DNA of 43,012 nt. It comes from a virus. Where the stretch lies: the IMG/VR virus record IMGVR_UViG_3300046010_012164, positions 1 through 43,012 of that record; one strand, 5' to 3'. Below are positions 25,493 through 31,875 of this stretch, piece by piece. The position numbers and the translations under genes are program-made. How positions within the stretch are numbered: position 1 is the first letter of the stretch; every line of letters starts with the position of its first letter. The notes beneath the pieces were generated by a model. That model searched no databases. It worked only from the letters and a program-made list of their open reading frames with translations, and had not been told where the DNA came from.

Positions 25493-25812
25493 CGGAGTTC
25501 CTCGGAAGGGGAATAGGAGATGAAGGGAGCCGCTGCACGGACTCGGCGGAAGAGGGTGTCGGCGCTGATGCCGAGAGCCCGGGCGATGTGGCTCATCGGC
25601 TCGCCCATGAGGTAGCGGCGGATAGTCAGCTCGAGTGCGTCTTCCGAGATTCCCTTGTGCACCTGGCCGAGGCCTTGCTCCGCGAGGATGCGGGAGAGGA
25701 GATCCGGGGCGAGGGAATAGGAGGAGCAAAGCTCTTCCCGACTCGTCCCGCGGGCGAAGGCGAGGCAGATGAGCCGCCGGATGCGGGGGCTAAGACGGCG
25801 TGGGGCGCCCAT
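25327..25812 (-). CDS. Double-HTH DNA-binding protein (N-terminal part reliable)
   Basis: 161 aa as written; ATG overlaps the preceding TAA. Two helix-turn-helix units are visible: about 20-45 (GTSREELCSSYSLAPDLLSR) and 70-90 (PMSHIARALGISADTLFRRV), similar to Hin-recombinase or Trp-repressor-like repeats. From about residue 118 on, the protein becomes Ser/Ala/Arg/Pro-only, the look of an out-of-frame reading, while the -1 frame becomes coding-like. Probably an early transcriptional regulator with a broken or shifted 3' half. Confidence 0.6.
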   Translation of the reverse strand: MGAPRRLSPRIRRLICLAFARGTSREELCSSYSLAPDLLSRILAEQGLGQVHKGISEDALELTIRRYLMGEPMSHIARALGISADTLFRRVRAAAPFISYSPSEELRCQIHKKDKILDFETSSTSSPASASGSAPGPARSASRAAGSTARRTSPGTTSRPR

Positions 25813-26054
25813 TACTTTTTCTCCGTCAAGAGGGGCTTGAGATAGTTGGTGTGCCAGTAGGCGAAGTCCTCGTCATAGGCGTCTCCGGAGAGGGGGTGGT
25901 TGCCCCGGTGATAGACCGGATCTGGGCAAGCCTCAGCGGCTTCGAGGAACTCGTCGAGCTTTGCCCGCAGCGTGGCGTTCTCGGCGCGCAGGGCGGTATT
26001 TTCCGCCTGGAGAGCTTCGAGCCTCTCGGCCCATTCGGTTGCCGTGCGCTTCAC
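25812..26054 (-). CDS. Leucine-zipper coiled-coil protein
   Basis: 80 aa, GTG start overlapping the TGA of the micro-protein before. Residues 8-45 repeat LEALQAENTALRAENATLRA, a leucine-zipper helix; the C-terminal half is hydrophilic with YHRGNHPLSG and YWHTNYLKPLL. Likely a dimer. Function unknown. Confidence 0.6.
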   Translation of the reverse strand: MKRTATEWAERLEALQAENTALRAENATLRAKLDEFLEAAEACPDPVYHRGNHPLSGDAYDEDFAYWHTNYLKPLLTEKK

Positions 26055-26227
26055 CGCTCGTCTCCCTTGAGGCAGAGGAAGCGGGTGTCGCCCTGGTAGA
26101 AGGCGGTGAACTTCTCGCAGTCGTCTACGATCTGTTCTTTTCCTCCCTGATACCCGACGATGAGACCGAAGATGAAGGTAGCCAAGGCAAGAAAAAGAAT
26201 GAGGCTGAAGAGTCCGTCGTTTTTCAC
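26051..26227 (-). CDS. 58-aa single-TM micro-protein
   Basis: GTG start at 26227 with AAGGAG seven bases upstream (inside the end of the preceding gene); stop overlaps the next GTG. MKNDGLFSLILFLALATFIF begins the protein, giving one TM helix at about 6-26, then a polar tail with two Cys (DDCEKF, FLCLKGDER). Type II/III membrane topology is likely. It is tightly coupled on both sides, which makes translation likely. Function unknown. Confidence 0.65.
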   Translation of the reverse strand: MKNDGLFSLILFLALATFIFGLIVGYQGGKEQIVDDCEKFTAFYQGDTRFLCLKGDER

Positions 26228-26231
26228 TTGA

Positions 26232-26432
26232 TTACTCCTTGGGCCAGATGACGCGGAGGCCTTCGTAGGCCCCCGATTGAACGGCTGGGCCGACTTCGTG
26301 GAGCTGAGGCCGGGTGTTGGTATCCTTGTCGATGTCGATGATCGCCTCGCGGATGACGGAGCCGGTGGAGACTTCGACGATCCGCACGGAGATCTCGACT
26401 GTGTGCTCCCGGGGAAGCCTGGCGGTGTTCAC
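26232..26432 (-). CDS. 66-aa beta-rich small protein
   Basis: GTG start at 26432 overlapping the preceding TGA, with AGGGAGG upstream; this is preferred over an ATG 24 bases earlier. Strands TVEISVRIVEVSTG and EAIIDIDKDTN suggest a small beta sheet. Family not recognised. Confidence 0.5.
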   Translation of the reverse strand: MNTARLPREHTVEISVRIVEVSTGSVIREAIIDIDKDTNTRPQLHEVGPAVQSGAYEGLRVIWPKE

Positions 26433-26737
26433 CAGAGCCTCCCTTCGATCGAGCACTCGACGCAGGTTGTCTGGACGCTCTTCCCATGGGGGCAGATACC
26501 GTCAGGCCGAATGGCGGACTCGATCTCTTCCTGCATCTCCGGGGAGAGCTGCTGGTCGAGATCCGCCTTGACCAGCCGGGTGAGATAATCGCTCATCTCC
26601 CCGTGCTTCAGCTCCTTCGGGTTGTGGGGCTTGAACATGTGCGGATAGGCGAGGAAGAGTTTCGCCATCAGCGAGTCGGGGAGGCGGACGTTCATCTGGC
26701 GCTTGAACGTCCTCGGGCGGCCGTAGGGGTTAGGCAT
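26429..26737 (-). CDS. RHH-like protein with C-terminal zinc knuckle
   Basis: 102 aa. Residues about 12-35 (KRQMNVRLPDSLMAKLFLAY) resemble a ribbon-helix-helix strand-helix; the C-terminus has C-P-H-G-K...TTCVEC, a Cys/His cluster that may bind zinc. Possibly a small regulator. It overlaps the gene before by 8 bases. Confidence 0.55.
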   Translation of the reverse strand: MPNPYGRPRTFKRQMNVRLPDSLMAKLFLAYPHMFKPHNPKELKHGEMSDYLTRLVKADLDQQLSPEMQEEIESAIRPDGICPHGKSVQTTCVECSIEGRLW

Positions 26738-27374
26738 GGGGGGTCTCCTGGATCGAGCCGGTGAGGTAGCCGGCGATCTGGCCGGCGAGATTCAGCGGTC
26801 CGATGGGGATGAGGTGATGCGTGGGGGCGAGGGAGGACGTGGGCACGTCGGCTGGGGGTGAGACGTGGGGGGTCTGCGAGGAAGGACTGAGGCTCCGTGA
26901 TGCGCAGACGGGGCAGATGGGCGAGGTGCCGTGCGTCCGCTCGACGATGAGGGAAAGCCCGAGGGACTGGAAGTGGTCCAGCTCGCTGCGGGAAATGGGG
27001 ATGAGGTGGCGCGTGGCAGGGTTGCGGATGGCGGACTGGACGAGGTAGACCACGGGAGGGGAGAGCGTCTCGCTCACCGTCCCGCAGGTTTCGCACTCGC
27101 ACGAGACGATGGTGGCCGAGAGGCAGTCTTTCTTCCAGCCGGCGGGGGTTTCGCGCTTGCGGAGCTGGTCAAGGTCGGCCTTCCGCTTGGCGATTGCCGC
27201 GTCGATGGCAGCCATCGCGTCGCGGGCGGGAGCGCCCTGGGCTTTGCCCGAGCGGGAGGCGATGGGCTGAGTCGTGGGCAGGCCGGACTTCTTCGCAATC
27301 CGGCCGCCCTTGCGCTTGAAGTCCTCGGCCTCGCGGATGAGGCCGGCGAAGAGGGAGTCGAGATCCTTGGACAT
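26730..27374 (-). CDS. Zinc-cluster protein of unknown function
   Basis: 214 aa from the ATG at 27374 (MSKDLDSLFAGLI). The N-terminal third is basic and helical; about 90-100 holds CECETCG, and about 155-160 ICPVC, which together could ligate zinc. The C-terminal 50 residues are Pro/Ser/His-rich. The first gene behind the promoter at 27414-27443. Family not recognised. Confidence 0.55.
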   Translation of the reverse strand: MSKDLDSLFAGLIREAEDFKRKGGRIAKKSGLPTTQPIASRSGKAQGAPARDAMAAIDAAIAKRKADLDQLRKRETPAGWKKDCLSATIVSCECETCGTVSETLSPPVVYLVQSAIRNPATRHLIPISRSELDHFQSLGLSLIVERTHGTSPICPVCASRSLSPSSQTPHVSPPADVPTSSLAPTHHLIPIGPLNLAGQIAGYLTGSIQETPHA

Positions 27375-27413
27375 AGGCGAGTCTCCGGGGGGAATGGGGA
27401 GTTTACGGGGGCG

Positions 27414-27443
27414 ATTGTACCGCAATAAACGGCACCGTGTCAA
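27414..27443 (-). promoter_or_regulatory. Sigma70-type promoter
   Basis: On the - strand: GGGGG then TTGACA (27443-27438), 18 bp, TACAAT (27419-27414). It starts directly after the stop of the gene before and gives a leader of about 33 bases to the ATG at 27374. Near-consensus for the housekeeping sigma factor. Confidence 0.8.
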
Positions 27444-27448
27444 CCCCC

Positions 27449-27715
27449 TTACCGGGGGATCTCCTCGACCCACTGGAAGGTGAGGACCAGCCGCTCCGCG
27501 CCGTTGATCGAGGAGCCGACGGTAACGCAGAGAGGCTCGGCCTTGTACCCTTCCTTCGGGGAGAGCAGGCTTCCCTTCCGGACGAAGTCCCAGAGGAGCT
27601 TCGCCGCCTGGGAGCGGTCCACCCGGCGAGGGGAGGACAGGCGGAGGATCGTGGGGGTGAAGAGGCTCCCGAGTTCGCCCGGGGAGATGATGATGGAGCT
27701 GGTGAGGATTTGCAT
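27449..27715 (-). CDS. 88-aa early protein
   Basis: Starts at MQILTSSIIISPGELGS with AAGGGAA upstream; ends LTFQWVEEIPR. Mixed alpha/beta, with RSQAAKLLWDFVRKG in the middle. No motif recognised. Last gene before the promoter at 27414-27443. Confidence 0.55.
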   Translation of the reverse strand: MQILTSSIIISPGELGSLFTPTILRLSSPRRVDRSQAAKLLWDFVRKGSLLSPKEGYKAEPLCVTVGSSINGAERLVLTFQWVEEIPR

Positions 27716-27716
27716 T

Positions 27717-27935
27717 TCAGAGATTCCCTTGGATGGAGAGTTCGAGGTGGATGATGTGGGCGAGGACGCAAGCCTCGCGGGTGAAGTGAGAGGGGTACTC
27801 GAGGAAGTCAACCGTCTCCTCGAGCCCGGGTGCGGTGATGTAGCCTTCGTCCTCCCCTAGCTCCGCCCGGTAGAGGGCGAAGCGGGTTCGGACTTCGAGT
27901 TCATCTTCCCCGAGTCGGCGGGCGGAGAGGTTCAT
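27717..27935 (-). CDS. 72-aa acidic early protein
   Basis: MNLSARRLGEDELEVRTRFA at the start, then Glu/Asp-rich with a central YITAPGLEETVDFLEY and a helical end (VLAHIIHLELSIQGNL). The ATG overlaps the preceding stop (ATGA). Member of the acidic small-protein cluster at 27717-29381; function unknown. Confidence 0.55.
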   Translation of the reverse strand: MNLSARRLGEDELEVRTRFALYRAELGEDEGYITAPGLEETVDFLEYPSHFTREACVLAHIIHLELSIQGNL

Positions 27936-28264
27936 GCGTAGTCTTCCTCCGTGGCGTCTTCCCTGACGATCTCAAACATCTCGAGGATGTGGTCCTTGCA
28001 CAGCTCGCGGACCGAGTCGTTCGATTCGATCCCCTCCAGCTCGGGGACGAACTTCTCGAGCACCTCTCGCTCGGCGGGGGTAAACTCCCGCTCGTTGATC
28101 AGCCCCAGCTCGACGGTGAACTCGTCGAGTTCCAGGGTCCCGATTTCACCTCCGCTGACTTCGTCGAAGAGGTAGTGTCCGGTGAGGTTGTAGTTTGTCC
28201 CGAGGTCGCAGAGATCCTCCCCGGGGCCGATCCAGTAGGTAAGTTCGAACTTGAGCTTTTTCAT
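27932..28264 (-). CDS. Strongly acidic 110-aa early protein
   Basis: I count about 29 Asp/Glu against about 9 Lys/Arg, a net charge near -20. It starts KKLKFELTYWIGPGEDL with beta strands, then a helical acidic C-terminal half ending EDATEEDYA. Such charge is typical of DNA-mimic anti-restriction or anti-nuclease proteins, but no specific family is recognised, so this is only a hypothesis. Confidence 0.6.
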   Translation of the reverse strand: MKKLKFELTYWIGPGEDLCDLGTNYNLTGHYLFDEVSGGEIGTLELDEFTVELGLINEREFTPAEREVLEKFVPELEGIESNDSVRELCKDHILEMFEIVREDATEEDYA

Positions 28265-28274
28265 CTTGGTTCTT

Positions 28275-28760
28275 TCAATAGATCGAGTGAATGTTGTCCA
28301 GTTCCCCGAGCCGCTCGGCGCTTGAGAGTCTCCGCCGGACGAGCCCGCCCGGCTTCTTTCCCTCGGCCACTTCCTCGGCCATCTGCCTGCAGGTCAGATA
28401 GTCTGTCTCCTTGGTGATGAAGTACCGGAGCACCTCGTGGAATCCCTCGTCGAGGGTGAGGTTCATTGCCGCCTGGACGGGACACCCCGCGTCGTCTCCT
28501 TCTTCGGAGGCGAACTGGAGGTGCTCGTGGTGCTCGAAGGAGTTCGAGCGGAGCAACGCCGCCATCTGCCACTCGAGGTACTCGGGGCTGAGCCCAGCGG
28601 CGTCTCGGAACCTATCCCTCTCCCGCGAGACCCCGATGCGGAGGGAGATCGTCAAATCTCTCACCGCGTCCTTGACCGAGCCTTCGAAGATGTAGGCGAT
28701 CTTCTTCGGCTGGGTGTGGAAGCGGACTGAGTCTTCCATCGCGAAGATGAATTCACTCAC
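28275..28760 (-). CDS. 161-aa early protein
   Basis: GTG start at 28760 with GGGAGGAAGG just upstream, overlapping the preceding gene by 8 bases; the longer upstream frame is Arg/Ser-rich and not convincing. Helical protein with AYIFEGSVKDAVRDL, PEYLEWQMAALLRSN, GFHEVLRYFITKETDY. It ends with a basic helix (LVRRRLSSAERLGEL). Family not recognised. Confidence 0.55.
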   Translation of the reverse strand: MSEFIFAMEDSVRFHTQPKKIAYIFEGSVKDAVRDLTISLRIGVSRERDRFRDAAGLSPEYLEWQMAALLRSNSFEHHEHLQFASEEGDDAGCPVQAAMNLTLDEGFHEVLRYFITKETDYLTCRQMAEEVAEGKKPGGLVRRRLSSAERLGELDNIHSIY

Positions 28761-29079
28761 CGCCTTCCTCCCGGTCGATGATCGCTTGGCAGAGATCCGC
28801 GAGCGCCTGGTCGTCGGCATTGCCCAGGGCGAACAGGGCGCTCGCCTGGATGCGGAAGCGGTTGTCGTGAAGCTCCGGCCAGGTGAGCCCCGCGAGGTGG
28901 AGCATCTCCCCCTCGGGGGAGTCGAGCCGGCCGAGCTGGATCACGTCCGGCGTCCGGGAGTCGGGGATGAACCAGTAGAGCTTGAACTCCCGGGCGAGGG
29001 GCTCCGAGTGGAAGATCACCGTCCCGTGGAGAGGGTTGATGATGGTGAAGTTGGTGAAGCGGGTTTTCGAGTGGATCAC
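28753..29079 (-). CDS. 108-aa early protein
   Basis: ATG overlaps the preceding stop (ATGA). Beta-rich first half (RFTNFTIINPLHGTVIFHSE, FKLYWFIPDSR), helical acidic C-terminus (ALADLCQAIIDREEGGE). Family not recognised; part of the tightly packed early block. Confidence 0.55.
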   Translation of the reverse strand: MIHSKTRFTNFTIINPLHGTVIFHSEPLAREFKLYWFIPDSRTPDVIQLGRLDSPEGEMLHLAGLTWPELHDNRFRIQASALFALGNADDQALADLCQAIIDREEGGE

Positions 29080-29381
29080 AGCACGTCCTCCGAATACATG
29101 GCGCCCTCGGGCTCGACTTCCCCCTCGGCTGTGAAGCCGACGAGGTCAATCCCGGTGAGCGGGTAGATGATCTTCACGGCGATCTGCCAGGATAGCTCCT
29201 CGAGCTGGTCCGAGAGGTCGTGGAGCAGCTCGGCCGATTCGTTCAGCTCTCTCCTCCGGTCCGGGTCTTCGGCCTCATCCGCCTCATCGTGGAACATCTT
29301 GGCATCCTCCCAGGCGTGGTCCGAGTCCGACTGGAGGTCGTAGAACCTGGTGTAGGCGATGGGGATCAGCTGGTCGAGCAT
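29076..29381 (-). CDS. Strongly acidic 101-aa early protein
   Basis: Starts at MLDQLIPIAY with AAGGAG upstream; the preceding in-frame residues overlap the promoter and are not used. I count about 27 Asp/Glu against 6 Lys/Arg. Helical, with HDEADEAEDPDRRRELNESA. First gene behind the promoter at 29424-29453. Another candidate DNA mimic; no family recognised. Confidence 0.6.
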   Translation of the reverse strand: MLDQLIPIAYTRFYDLQSDSDHAWEDAKMFHDEADEAEDPDRRRELNESAELLHDLSDQLEELSWQIAVKIIYPLTGIDLVGFTAEGEVEPEGAMYSEDVL

Positions 29382-29423
29382 GGTCTGGTCTCCTTGGTGA
29401 AGGTGGGTTAGTAGATTGTGGGG

Positions 29424-29453
29424 ATTATAACCCAATAACCGGTCCCAAGTCAA
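29424..29453 (-). promoter_or_regulatory. Sigma70-type promoter
   Basis: On the - strand: GGGGG then TTGACT (29453-29448), 18 bp, TATAAT (29429-29424). Consensus -10. It begins immediately after the stop of the 141-aa gene and drives the acidic-protein block. Confidence 0.8.
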
Positions 29454-29458
29454 CCCCC

Positions 29459-29884
29459 TCAATCCCCGCCTTTCCCCGCCTTCTTCCCCGTCCGGGGATC
29501 GACCCCGAGCAGCTGGGCGACCTGGTCGAGGTCCGGCTCGTCGGCCTCGCCAGTCGGCACTTCCTCCAGCGTTTGCACGGCTGTGCCGGGGAGGCTAGCC
29601 GGCGACAGCCCCGGCGCGAACACTTCCGCCCTCTCCCACCTCCCCATCCTGTCCATCCGCTCAATGAGTCCGCGGGTGAACATCCGGCTGACGACCGTCT
29701 CCCAGGTCCTGGGCGCGATTGGCGCTGCAGTCCCCTCCGCCACTCGGCGGGTCCACCAGCGGACCAAGTCCTGCCTTGTCCAGGTCCGCCGGCCAAATTC
29801 CTCCGGCCCGAGCCTGGCAATCACTCCCATTGAGCCCCGAAGCCCCTGGGCTGATCCCGTGTGTGTGAAGCGATAGATTGACAT
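29459..29884 (-). CDS. Putative winged-helix-like early protein
   Basis: 141 aa from the ATG at 29884 (MSIYRFTHTG), with AAGGAG upstream. Residues 35-85 (TWTRQDLVRWWTRRV, APRTWETVVSRMFTRGLIER) look like a helix-turn-helix/winged-helix unit. The C-terminal third is Pro/Glu/Asp-rich and ends in a short basic tail. Probably a DNA-binding regulator; its gene lies just after the large palindrome. Confidence 0.5.
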   Translation of the reverse strand: MSIYRFTHTGSAQGLRGSMGVIARLGPEEFGRRTWTRQDLVRWWTRRVAEGTAAPIAPRTWETVVSRMFTRGLIERMDRMGRWERAEVFAPGLSPASLPGTAVQTLEEVPTGEADEPDLDQVAQLLGVDPRTGKKAGKGGD

Positions 29885-29939
29885 TCCGTTCTCCTTGATG
29901 TTCGCGGGTGGGCTCGCCGTGGGTCCGACCCGCCGGCAT

Positions 29940-30122
29940 ACAGCCACCCATCCATCCAGCCAGCCGGCTAGTTAGCCCTCCCCCTTTCCTCCTCCCTCCC
30001 CCGGATCCCCCCTAGTCAGTAAAAAAAAAAAAAAAAAATAAATAACTGACTAGGGGTTCTCAGGGGGTGGGGAGGGGGGACACCCCCGGAATAGCCGGCC
30101 GGCTGGATGGCTGGCTGGCTGT
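29940..30122. repeat. 183-bp nested imperfect palindrome with an A18 loop
   Basis: Outer arms 29940-29970 and 30092-30122 match as inverted repeats in 28 of 31 positions. Inner arms 30009-30020 (CCCCTAGTCAGT) and 30045-30056 are perfect inverted repeats. The centre, 30021-30044, is A18 followed by TAAATA. Between the arms one strand is pyrimidine-rich (29976-30003) and its counterpart purine-rich (30061-30080). The stretch 29885-30186 has no convincing gene. Possible roles: replication origin, single-strand priming site, or recombination-prone element. Confidence 0.85.
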
Positions 30123-30130
30123 ACCCCACC

Positions 30131-30168
30131 GGGAAAGAAAAAGGGCAGGGGACGCGAATCCCCTGCCC
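30131..30168 (-). terminator. Rho-independent terminator
   Basis: For - strand transcripts: GGGCAGGGGA (complement of 30168-30159), a six-base loop, TCCCCTGCCC, then TTTTTCTTTCCC. The 10-bp stem is perfect. It lies 18 bases after the stop of the 173-aa paralogue and should end transcription from the promoter at 30754-30781. Confidence 0.85.
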
Positions 30169-30186
30169 TCCGTCCTTCGGCGGCGA

Positions 30187-30708
30187 TTAGCCCAGCAGGC
30201 TCGCCACATCCTCCCCGCCGGCAGCCTCGGCGGCGGCAGCAGCCCGCTCGGCGGCGCGAGCCGCGGCGGCAGCCTTGAGCTTCGCCAGGGCCACAGCGAC
30301 CTTCGGGGACGACTGGACCTTCTTCTTCGTCTCCTTGTCCATCCCCTCGACCTTCGCAGCCGCGTCCTCCGGGGTGATCCCCAGCACCTCGGCGATCGCC
30401 CGGGCCAGCATCGAGATGCCACCCGTGCCCTCGCGCTTGGCGCTCCACTCGCCGGCCGACAGCTGGGTCCAGACCCGCGCCACGGCCGACTTCGCGAAGC
30501 CCACCTTCGTCTCCGCCTCGCCCTCGGCCACGGCGTTCTCCGCGCCGGCGTAGCTGTCACCGAGCTTCTGGCTGAGGCCGTGCAGGGCCAGCTGGGTGAT
30601 GATCGCCGGGGGCAGGGAATCGAGCGCGTGGCTGGTCGAGGAACCGTCCTCGAGCTGGATGGTGATGATGCGGGTCTCGGTATCGACGGTCTTCTTGGCA
30701 AAAGCCAT
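30187..30708 (-). CDS. Early paralogue 2, Ala-rich C-terminal helix
   Basis: 173 aa from the ATG at 30708 with AGGAGAACGAAA upstream. A small beta hairpin (RIITIQLEDGSS) is followed by LALHGLSQKLGDSYAGAENA and a helical region (MLARAIAEVLGITPEDAAAK), ending in an Ala-rich tail. It is a clear paralogue of the 174-aa gene at 31252: both share LALHG, GDSYAGA or RDSYAGA, and LARA(I/V)AEV. It has its own promoter and terminator, so it should be strongly expressed. Function unknown; similar proteins seem widespread in phages of uncultured bacteria, by recollection only. Confidence 0.65.
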   Translation of the reverse strand: MAFAKKTVDTETRIITIQLEDGSSTSHALDSLPPAIITQLALHGLSQKLGDSYAGAENAVAEGEAETKVGFAKSAVARVWTQLSAGEWSAKREGTGGISMLARAIAEVLGITPEDAAAKVEGMDKETKKKVQSSPKVAVALAKLKAAAAARAAERAAAAAEAAGGEDVASLLG

Positions 30709-30753
30709 TTTCGTTCTCCTGAATCCAACCCGGACCATCCGGGTGGTGAGGCA

Positions 30754-30781
30754 ATCATACGCATCCCCGGGGGGATGTCAA
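30754..30781 (-). promoter_or_regulatory. Sigma70-type promoter for early paralogue 2
   Basis: On the - strand: GGGGG then TTGACA (30781-30776), 16 bp, TATGAT (30759-30754). The transcript would start near 30747, about 39 bases before the ATG at 30708. Confidence 0.75.
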
Positions 30782-30816
30782 CCCCCTTGGTAAAGAAAGT
30801 TTCCCCGCTCGCGGTG

Positions 30817-30866
30817 CCGTCCAGGGCCAGGCCGTCCGCGCCCTCGCGTGTGTGTTGTCTGATCTA
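30817..30866. repeat. 50-bp imperfect direct repeat, copy 1
   Basis: Similar to 30929-30980. The best conserved part is CCTCGCGTGTGTGTTGTCTGAT (30842-30863) against 30954-30977. The 320-bp gap 30709-31028 holds these two copies, a promoter and a terminator, with no convincing gene. Confidence 0.6.
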
Positions 30867-30928
30867 GCCCTCCCGCCGCCCAGGTGACGACCAGGCCCTC
30901 GGCCGCCCGCCGTGCCCAGCTGGCCACC

Positions 30929-30980
30929 CCGTCAAGGGCCCGCCCCGGCGCCGCCTCGCGCGTGTGTGTAGTCTGATATA
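30929..30980. repeat. 50-bp imperfect direct repeat, copy 2
   Basis: Partner of 30817-30866, 112 bp away. Begins CCGTCAAGGGCC and ends with GTGTGTGTAGTCTGAT. It directly adjoins the T-rich end of the terminator at 30980-31024. Could be a duplicated regulatory segment left by the duplication that produced the two paralogues. Confidence 0.6.
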
Positions 30981-31024
30981 AAAAGAGACGAAGAGAAAGG
31001 GGGCCGAGATCTCTCCCGGCCCCC
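30980..31024 (-). terminator. Rho-independent terminator
   Basis: For - strand transcripts: GGGGGCCG (31024-31017), a 10-base interior, CGGCCCCC (31006-30999), then TTTCTCTTCGTCTCTTTTTA. Lies five bases after the stop of the 57-aa gene and should end the transcript that starts in the main control region. Confidence 0.75.
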
Positions 31025-31028
31025 AGGG

Positions 31029-31202
31029 TCACTTGAACTGCTTGGCGTACAGGTCTAGGACCTTGCACCAATCGTTGATCTTTTCCTGGTTTCTCCGGAA
31101 GGCCTCCGGATCTTCCAGGTCCCATCCCATCGCGTCTACAATGCCACGGATGGCATCTGACGCAATCTGCACAACGGCAGGTCCAATCGCTTTCGGTTCC
31201 AT
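31029..31202 (-). CDS. 57-aa early protein
   Basis: MEPKAIGPAVVQIASDAIRG at the start, with a very strong Shine-Dalgarno (GAGGAGGAAAG). Mostly helical and amphipathic, ending CKVLDLYAKQFK. The upstream in-frame Arg/Pro-rich residues are shadow. Between two terminator-like elements. Function unknown. Confidence 0.6.
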   Translation of the reverse strand: MEPKAIGPAVVQIASDAIRGIVDAMGWDLEDPEAFRRNQEKINDWCKVLDLYAKQFK

Positions 31203-31219
31203 CTTTCCTCCTCGGTTCG

Positions 31220-31235
31220 GGGGCCTTGCGGCCCC
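31220..31235 (-). promoter_or_regulatory. GNRA-capped hairpin between the first two early genes
   Basis: GGGGCC GCAA GGCCCC in the - strand transcript, a perfect 6-bp stem with a GNRA tetraloop, between the stop of the 174-aa gene and the ribosome site of the 57-aa gene. There is no T-tract, so it is an RNA processing or stability element rather than a terminator. Confidence 0.5.
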
Positions 31236-31251
31236 GTCCCCGACTCCTTGG

Positions 31252-31776
31252 TTACAGTTCCAGTTCCTCGCCATCGTCCTCGGCGTCCTCGGCCTTGGCG
31301 GCGGCGGCCTTGGCCCGGGCGGCTGCCCGTTCGGCCTCGAACCGCTTGATAGCCGCCGCGACCTTCGGGTTGGCCTTGAGCTTGGCCTTCTCCTCGTCCG
31401 TCTTCCCGCGGAGAACCTCCGCGATCTCGGCAACCTCCTTGCCGGTCACCTCCGCGACGGCCCGGGCGAGATCCCCGCCGTTGCCGGTGGCACGCTCGGC
31501 CCAGACGCCGGCCTCGAGGTTATCGAGAACCCGGCCCGCCTGTTCCTTTGCGTACTCCGTCGCATCGGTGGCCTTGCCCTCCGCGATGGCCTCCTTGGCC
31601 CCCGCGTAGGAATCGCGGCCCTTCTGCTCGGCCCCGTGAAGGGCCAGCCGGAGGATCATCTCCGACGGCAGGTTGCCCACATCCAGCGTCCGGCTGGAAC
31701 CGTCCGCGAAGGTCACCGTGAGGGTGCCCTTGGCGGTATCCGCTGCCCATGAGGCAGCCTTGTTGGCGCGTGACAT
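31252..31776 (-). CDS. Early paralogue 1, first gene of the early unit
   Basis: 174 aa from the ATG at 31776 (MSRANKAASW), GGAGAA upstream. It is a paralogue of the gene at 30187: GTLTVTFADGSSRTLDV, LALHGAEQKGRDSYAGAKEA, DLARAVAEVTGKEVAEIAEV, and a helical end with Ala/Glu-rich tail (AEDAEDDGEELEL). It has an acidic tail that the paralogue lacks. Being the first gene transcribed it may help host takeover. No known domain recognised. Confidence 0.65.
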   Translation of the reverse strand: MSRANKAASWAADTAKGTLTVTFADGSSRTLDVGNLPSEMILRLALHGAEQKGRDSYAGAKEAIAEGKATDATEYAKEQAGRVLDNLEAGVWAERATGNGGDLARAVAEVTGKEVAEIAEVLRGKTDEEKAKLKANPKVAAAIKRFEAERAAARAKAAAAKAEDAEDDGEELEL

Positions 31777-31875
31777 ATTGCTTCTCCGATTGCACGCGAC
31801 CCACGCGCAGGACCATCCCGCGCGCAATCCGACCGTGCTGATTGTTAAACGGGATCCGCCCGCTGGCGGCCCGGC

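Noticed and set aside
30778-31125. - strand frame with a repeated QTTHTR peptide
   Set aside because: The peptide repeat comes from the non-coding direct repeats; the frame crosses a terminator and the 57-aa gene and has no good start.
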